64,000 nt of DNA from Xestospongia bergquistia (Eukaryota > Porifera > Demospongiae > Haplosclerida > Petrosiidae). The notes beneath the pieces are model-generated. The model was not told where the DNA came from and searched no databases. It was given only the letters and a program-made list of their open reading frames with translations. The stretch lies in contig OZ014414.1 in assembly GCA_963965975.1 (NCBI GenBank), positions 1,394,501 through 1,458,500 of the forward strand, given 5' to 3'. A program made the position numbers and the translations under genes. Of the stretch, positions 57,832 through 64,000 are shown in pieces; position 1 is the stretch's first letter, and each line of letters begins with the position of its first letter.

Positions 57832-60087
57832 ATGGCTGCTAAGAGTGAGACTATTTCTCAGGTCTCACAGCATCTTACTGGTAATTGTAAGTTCTTAATA
57901 ATTTGAAAATCACTTATTTTTTATTACTTTGTTTCTCTGATTATGATAGTATGTTCAGATTGTTGGTCATCAAGAACAAAATGCAAACATCCTTTAAGTA
58001 CTTTTAATGAAGGGGCTTTCCATATTTCCTTACAAGATCCTCACACTGATCCTGACTATCTCCCTCTATCATTATATAATGATATATTACCATACTACAC
58101 TATACCTGGTAAGTTTGAGTGGGCCCCCATAGACAGTGATATATACTTAATATATTGTAATATTGTACTGAGACATGTACATATACTTCCAATATCATAA
58201 CATTATCTATATTTGTACTATAATAATTATAAATGTAAGTTTGTTCCTTTTATCTAGTTATCTGTTTATCTAGATTATATGTCTATATACTTTGTACATC
58301 TTATATTCTATTTAACTGTATTACATTTTAATATTCTCTAGTGGTGTATATGGTACTGAAGATTACTACCTTACTGATCCACTGGTTATCATACTATAAC
58401 CTAGTACCCCTTTAATCAAGTTATCTAATAATCACTTACCTTATGAACATCATTATCACAACATGTTAGTTAACGAGGTTTGTCTATTTATCCAACCATT
58501 CATCCATTAATCATCTATTTGTCCATCTATCCATCCATTCATCCATCCATTTAATCCTTATATCCTATCAATGACCCATTCATCCATTTTTCATCTACAA
58601 TGAGTTATTGCTAATCTATTATTAATTCATTATTAATTATAATTATTATCTCTCTATTACAGATGAAGTCATTATCAGAGGATGATCTATTAGTAGTACA
58701 CAGTTTACCACAGTTTGAATATGGAGTAGACCCTGCTATTAAACAAATTAATGTCATGTATCATACCTAAGGTAGAGTTTTTTGTTCAATTTTGTAACAT
58801 AATTATACCATTTGATGTCTCAATTATGTTATAAATAATGTCTTTAATTGATTACAGGCAGAGTTAATTCTCTCTTAGTCCTCTGTTAATAAGAGTACTT
58901 TAGTATATTATTCAACCTCTATATATACTGAGGACATGTCTATACTGGGACAATCTATATTGTGCTATACTAAGGACAACTCTATACTGCGACAATCTGT
59001 ATTGGAGTATACTGAGGACAACTCTATACTGAGGACACCTTTATACTGAGGGCAATATATCCACTATAAAAATACAATATTTCTCTATACAATTACTAGT
59101 AATCTCTCTTACTACATATGATCAAATGTCTCTCTTCATTCTCCAGATATGGCTATACCCTCTGATGACAGTGACCTTCATCTGATACTATTTGTTGATA
59201 TCTTTGCTCCTCATGGTGTGTATGAAATAGCACAAGATGTAGTTGAGGAATTAAATGGATTACCATTAGGTTAGGACACAGACATTACAACGAAATGCTC
59301 AATTATTGGAAGCTTGCGATTTTGAAAAATATGTAAAATTATAGAAAGAGGTATATATTTGTTTCTCTATTTAACTACACTACATGCATTCATCTATCCT
59401 AGTACCCATTGATCCATTCATCCTTCTATCTATCCATCCATTTATTTATGCATCCATCCACATACCACTCAGCTGTTCATGTACTCATCATTCTATTCTC
59501 TAATTGATTTATTCACCTATCTGTCCATTAATCCACATATCTATCCATTTATCAATACATCCATCCATTCAACCAGGTGGCTTCTCTTAGCAACAAACTC
59601 GAGAAGAAGGACATAGAGATCTCAAAACTTCAAGAATCCTTCCAATTCCATTTCTAGGGTAGCAGAGAACTCCAACAACATCTTGATGCAGTACTAAACG
59701 AATCTTTAATGAATTGAATCAAGAATTGATAAATACAAAAAAGGAAAGAGAGACTGCAAAAGAGAACTTGAAACAACTCAAAATATGTTATAAAGAAAGA
59801 TTAAAGCACTTACAACACAACATGATGTAGTTATGACCAAACTCTAAACCAGTTTGAAGTAGAAAAAAGATTTTGTAGCATTAATGACAAAACCTGAAGA
59901 GTACAAGTCTAAACGACAAAAGTATTGTAAATTGAATCAACATTTAGAACAAGAGAGAGATGACTTAGGTTTGGAGCTCCATCAAAAAGACGACATTATT
60001 CATAGTCTACACCAGCGAGTCCAGTATTTAAAAGGCGAAGAAGACCATGCCCACAATGAGGGATATATAGGTGGTTATTCTGAATAA
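57832..60087 (+). pseudogene. family X unit 6, most complete exon set but disrupted
   Basis: Exons 57832-57886, 57950-58108, about 58342-58470 (TAA at ATACTATAACC), about 58663-58770 (SLSEDDLLVVHSLPQFEYG, small in-frame deletion), about 59147-59273 (DSDLHLILF) and the coiled-coil block 59577-60087 (HLEQERDDLGLELHQKD; ends GGYSE, TAA). It gives the best view of the ancestral gene order: N-terminal X domain, then DSDLHL exon, then coiled coil. Confidence 0.55.
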
Positions 60088-60549
60088 GATTATTTGAATG
60101 ACAATGATAAACAGGGGAGTGGCTCTAATGACAGAGAGGTGGAGTTACATGTAGCATATGTATTGTCTGACTCACTTACTTGTACAAAACCTAGCCATTT
60201 TTCTATGGGATCAATGCATTACTTACCTCAAATGATAGTCAAAATTTTGACCACTCAATAGTAAAATGTTACCCTTGTCTGATGATCCCATTTTGCCAAC
60301 CAGCAGTCACATGACTTCAACACTTAGTTTATCATCAGATAAACCACACCTCTAATTCTCAACACATTATTTACTGTAAGAATGCTAGACTCTGCAAAAC
60401 CATTCCCACACCATTTACAAATAGAGGGTTTCCCTCCAAGATACTAAATAGCACTGGCAGATCTGAGTTCATACAACTAGTCAGATACACTGTAATAACT
60501 GTCTACTAGTTTCACTAATTCATAATAATATATAGTGATATAAATATAT

Positions 60550-60990
60550 TGTAATAGAAAATGACTTTGAGACCTTTAAACTATATAGTTTGGAATTTTC
60601 TGACAGAAATATTATACCCTATATCACATATAGACATTGTATTACAAATATATATTTCTTTCCAGTAACAAGTTGTAGAATAGTTAAAGTACTGTTGAAG
60701 ACTTTTAATTAATTGTTAATTAGATCAATTAAAAATCAATTAATGTTGGTCACGTGTGTGGTATGGAGGTGACAAATGTTTCACGCGTTTTCTTGACTGA
60801 TTGTGAAATTAAAGCGTGAGGAAAGATCTCTTGATAACATAAAAGGTACTCCATTTTTCATGTCTCTATCTTCTCTACGACTCGCCTCGTCGCTGGATCG
60901 TCTCGTCACTTCGTTGGATCGACTCGCCTCGTCGCTGGATCATCTCGTCACTTCGTTGGATCGACTCGCCTCATCGCTGGATCATCTTTT
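60550..60990 (+). repeat. orphan third copy of the apolipoprotein-L promoter with a GGATCGxCTCG minisatellite
   Basis: 60550-60890 matches 56050-56405, including the CACGTG region. Where copy 2 goes on to its donor, this copy changes into repeats of CGCCTCGTCGCTGGATCxTCTCGTCACTTCGTTGGATCGA (60885-60985). No apolipoprotein-L exon follows. The ORF 60803-61120 arises from this repeat. Confidence 0.65.
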
Positions 60991-61117
60991 TCTTTTAGTT
61001 ATGTCATCTTTATTTCTTTCTTTTCTTTTTTTATTTTATTTTTTAATTCTTTGTTTGTGTAAAGATCTTTATTTTCACCCTTCGTTTCTACAGGACTCAA
61101 CTTGGAAGTTCTTACTG

Positions 61118-61215
61118 TGATTGGCCTGATGTTCTTGACTGTTCTGATGTTCTTGACTGTTCTTCTCTGATGTTCTTGACTGTTCTGATGTTCTTGACAG
61201 TTCTCTGATGTTCTC
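61118..61215. repeat. 18-bp GATGTTCTTGACTGTTCT repeat
   Basis: About five copies, some with a CTCT insertion. Confidence 0.8.
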
Positions 61216-61364
61216 TGGATGCAAAAGATGAGTCGCTCTCCTGCTCACTCTTTCCTGTCTTCCTTCAAGCCTTCTTTCCTTTCTTTTATTTTTTTTTAAT
61301 TTTATTTTGGGCTATCTAGCCTATCTACACCATACACACACTCATACAATCTCTAAAAATCATA

Positions 61365-61435
61365 TTCCCCCTGCCGCCTGGCGGCCAAAAAAAATTTTTT
61401 TTTTAATATCCAAGGCCGCCAGGTGGCGGGGGGAA
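61365..61435. repeat. GC-rich inverted repeat around an A8/T10 loop
   Basis: 22-bp arms (TTCCCCCTGCCGCCTGGCGGCC and its near complement, two mismatches) separated by a short A/T-rich centre. It is followed by a GT microsatellite. Confidence 0.75.
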
Positions 61436-61679
61436 CCTCTGATCTTCTAGGGTGCGTGTGTGTGTGTGCTGTGTGTGTGTGTAGGTTGGTAGTCCTTTTT
61501 CACTTCCTCTGTCTCTCTTCACTCTCTATCCATTCATTGTCACCAGTTCAGTTTTGACTACTCTTTTTCTTTCCCTGCAGGAGCAGCACAGTTGAAAGGT
61601 GAGCTACCTCTCCATCCATCAATTCTTTAGTAATCCAGTTGTTCCAGCTAACTTTCTTTTTCTTCCTCTATGCTCTCTA

Positions 61680-61818
61680 CTTGTGGACTGACTGGAAGAC
61701 TCTTGTGGGCTGACTGGAAGACTCTTGTGGACTGACTGGAAGGCTCTTGTGGACTGACTGGAAGACTCTTGTGGACTGACTGGAGGACTCTTGTGGACTG
61801 ACTGGAAGACTCTTGGGG
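61680..61818. repeat. 22-bp TTGTGGACTGACTGGAAGACTC minisatellite
   Basis: About six nearly perfect copies. Confidence 0.9.
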
Positions 61819-61819
61819 A

Positions 61820-63000
61820 CTCTTCAACTATGGAGACTGTCTTATTTTATTTTTTTATTTTTTTTTCTGTAATTTTTAATGTTCTTTTTTATAGTTTGTT
61901 TGTATATATTTTTAAAATTCTCAAAAACATTTTTAAATCTAAACTTTGTCAAAAGTCAATCTTCAGTTAAAATTAGTTGTTAATCTTCAAATTAAACATT
62001 CTATTTTTTTAACTTTGAAATTGCGTCATGATAATTGAGTTAGTTAAGAATTGAGTTTTTTTACAACTATAATAGACATTGAATATCTTAGTAATCTTTT
62101 TACAACTAATGTATTATACCAATATAGATCATTTTTTATTATTGTTAATTGTTCTTTTGGAAAACTAAAAGAATTTTATTAATATTAGTTTGTATCATAT
62201 TATCATTATAGTTTTTAGCAAATAGCTATACCAGTTAATTAATTATCTTTTTTTAATAATTAATTAAAAATCTATTAAAGTCTTGCTGTTCTCTGCAATG
62301 TAATATTTCCCGCCAAAATAGTGGTGGTCACGCGTTTGTTGTTCCTTCCTAGGTGTGTGCTCATGATATTTTCCCGCCTAGCCAAAATGTTAATTCTCAT
62401 TGGCTGGAGACCTTTGATCCTTAGACTGGACTTTCTCTCTCCTTTTACTGACTCTTTCTGTTTAGTGTTCCACTATACTCATAGAATGTGCCAAGAACAA
62501 GAGTATTGAGAGGGAAAGTCAAAAGAACTCTTCATATTTATGGATATTATGTAGCCATGATTGATCAATGGATGAACACAACAATGATTGGAGGTAGTAT
62601 GTTAGAAACTTAACATTTGGCTATAATTTGACTACAGTTCTTCAATCAGTTATTTCAATCAACTTATTTGTTAAATTTTTATTTTATTTTTGTGTTTAAT
62701 TGTTAAATTTGTCTATCAGTTGCAGTAGATTTACATGTAATACAGCAACATGTGTAAATGGCTAATGTATAATTTTATTAATGACAAATTAGAACTGAAT
62801 TGAGTGCATGAAATGATACATTTCAGAATTCAGATTTTTATGAAAGCTGACACTGGCATAGGTGTAGGAACAATTTTGTCATTGGGGGGGGGCACACATG
62901 TAACATTTTAACATTGTTCAGTTTAACAATGAAGTATTTCAAAAACAACCAAAATAAAACCTACTCATATATAGAAACTGATAGATACTTCAAAATTTAA
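61820..63000. other. T-rich intergenic DNA, no gene seen
   Basis: Long T runs and AT-rich sequence. Nothing I can support as an exon. A short G-run lies near 62885. Confidence 0.45.
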
Positions 63001-63014
63001 ATCTCATCTTTTAG

Positions 63015-63180
63015 ATTATCCAAACTTGAAGAAGAGAACAAAACTTTACATCAAATATCTAATCAGCTCTCATCAGAAATAGAGAAATACCAGAAACCAC
63101 TTGTTCAAGATTTAGAAACTAAAACTAGAGAAGTTGAAATTAAGAGAACATTTACAGAGAGCTGAACAAAAACAGAAGAA
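63015..63180 (+). pseudogene. coiled-coil exon remnant
   Basis: After TTTTAG it reads LSKLEEENKTLHQISNQLSS, then QDLETKTREVEIK. A one-base shift then restores a coil (HLQRAEQKQKK) up to the donor GTAAGT at 63181. Probably part of a family X-type gene. Confidence 0.45.
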
Positions 63181-63668
63181 GTAAGTTAACATCAAATTGT
63201 GTCTATCTGGACATATCATATACTAATGTGTTCATGTATCCATTTGTATCACTATACATCCATTGATTACATATAAATTAACCTTCATTTTATTTATCTA
63301 TTAATCCATTCATCTCTCAATCCATCAATACATCTATATATGTATTCATTAATCAATCTATTTGTCCATTTTTATAGTAGTGAGTGATGTAATAAATTCT
63401 AACAGACAATTTATTAATTAATTTTATTAATTCATTCAAAGTGAAGTGACATGAATGGCTCTGAGTTCCCATCTGTCCATTTATACACACATCTGTCCAT
63501 TCGATTTCACTCAGGGCAGTTTTTGTGATATAGCTTGTATTGTTCATTTTCATAATATTGTCATTTTGTGTACTTGTTTTAATTAAATTGATTATATTAC
63601 TGAATAACTAAAGTAGTTTAACTTATTCATGACCACTGGAATTATTTTAGACACACCCACTTGAAGAA

Positions 63669-63890
63669 ATGGCTGCTAAAAGTGAGACTATTTCTCAGGT
63701 CTCACAGCATCTTACTAGTAATTGTAAGTTCTTAAAAAATTAATTTTAAAATTACTTGCTTTTTGTTTATTTGTTTCTCTGATTATAACAATAGGTTCAG
63801 ATAGTGACATTTGTTGGTGGTCATCAAGAACGAAGTGTAAACATCCATTAAGTACTTTTAATGAAGGGGCTTTCCATATTTCCAGCATTA
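63669..63890 (+). pseudogene. family X unit 7, cut short
   Basis: Exon 1 (63669-63723) reads MAAKSETISQVSQHL. Exon 2 starts at about 63795 (SDICWWSSRTKCKHPLSTF) and breaks off at CATATTTCC, replaced by unrelated sequence from about 63883, still inside the window. Confidence 0.5.
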
Positions 63891-64000
63891 GCCGCCACAC
63901 ACACACATCATATAGTGTTTAATATGGAAATACTACAGCCTATGTTGTTATGGAAACTAATTTTTACATATAATTTATAAATGAACTGAATCATTCTATC

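Noticed and set aside
60803..61120. 105-residue Ser/Leu/Asp repeat ORF
   Set aside because: Arises from the minisatellite and T-rich DNA after the orphan promoter.
1..64000. tRNA or rRNA genes
   Set aside because: No cloverleaf, A/B-box pair or rRNA signature that I could support by eye; a covariance-model scan would settle it.

Overview
This window looks like nuclear DNA of an early-branching animal, most likely a demosponge. It is AT-rich, the genes have many short introns (often 45-150 nt), and several genes combine death-fold exons with coiled coils, an architecture expanded in sponge genomes. The assignment rests on gene architecture and sequence memory only; no search was run.

Layout. 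0-13.4 kb: relics of a repeated multi-exon family ('family X') around an apolipoprotein-L-like gene (2216-3103), then a death-domain/coiled-coil gene A (5502-10464) that carries three or more disabling changes. 13.4-33.5 kb: a paralogous death-domain gene B (probable 5' exon near 13.4-13.64 kb, coding exons 31967-33522). A 17-kb palindromic mobile structure (14750-31919) sits in its apparent first intron. The palindrome has two arms of about 6.2 kb and a 4.8-kb spacer, with an IS3/retroviral-type DDE integrase gene facing a HECT ubiquitin-ligase gene. Older integrase, HECT, reverse-transcriptase and satellite pieces lie in both arms. 34.2-35.0 kb: a decayed minus-strand copy of the mitochondrial ATP synthase OSCP subunit gene. 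36.7-45.3 kb: gene C, the best preserved of the death-domain trio. My exon model joins 19 exons into an open frame of about 936 residues, reading Death domain, novel middle region, many phase-1 coiled-coil exons, then C-terminal leucine-rich repeats, with no NACHT domain.

46-49.7 kb: a Tc1/IS630-like transposase remnant and a decayed Ty3/gypsy element with one visible LTR start. 50.1-51.6 kb: an intronless minus-strand type II membrane fucosyltransferase-like gene. 53-64 kb: further family X relics, a second apolipoprotein-L-like gene (56568-57458), a third copy of its promoter without the gene, and simple and palindromic repeats.

Two themes stand out. One is local duplication: genes A, B and C share promoters, a death-domain exon and interchangeable coiled-coil exons, and the apolipoprotein-L/family X block is repeated. 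The other is the HECT/integrase palindrome, whose identical inward-facing promoters could serve the integrase on one side and the ubiquitin ligase on the other.
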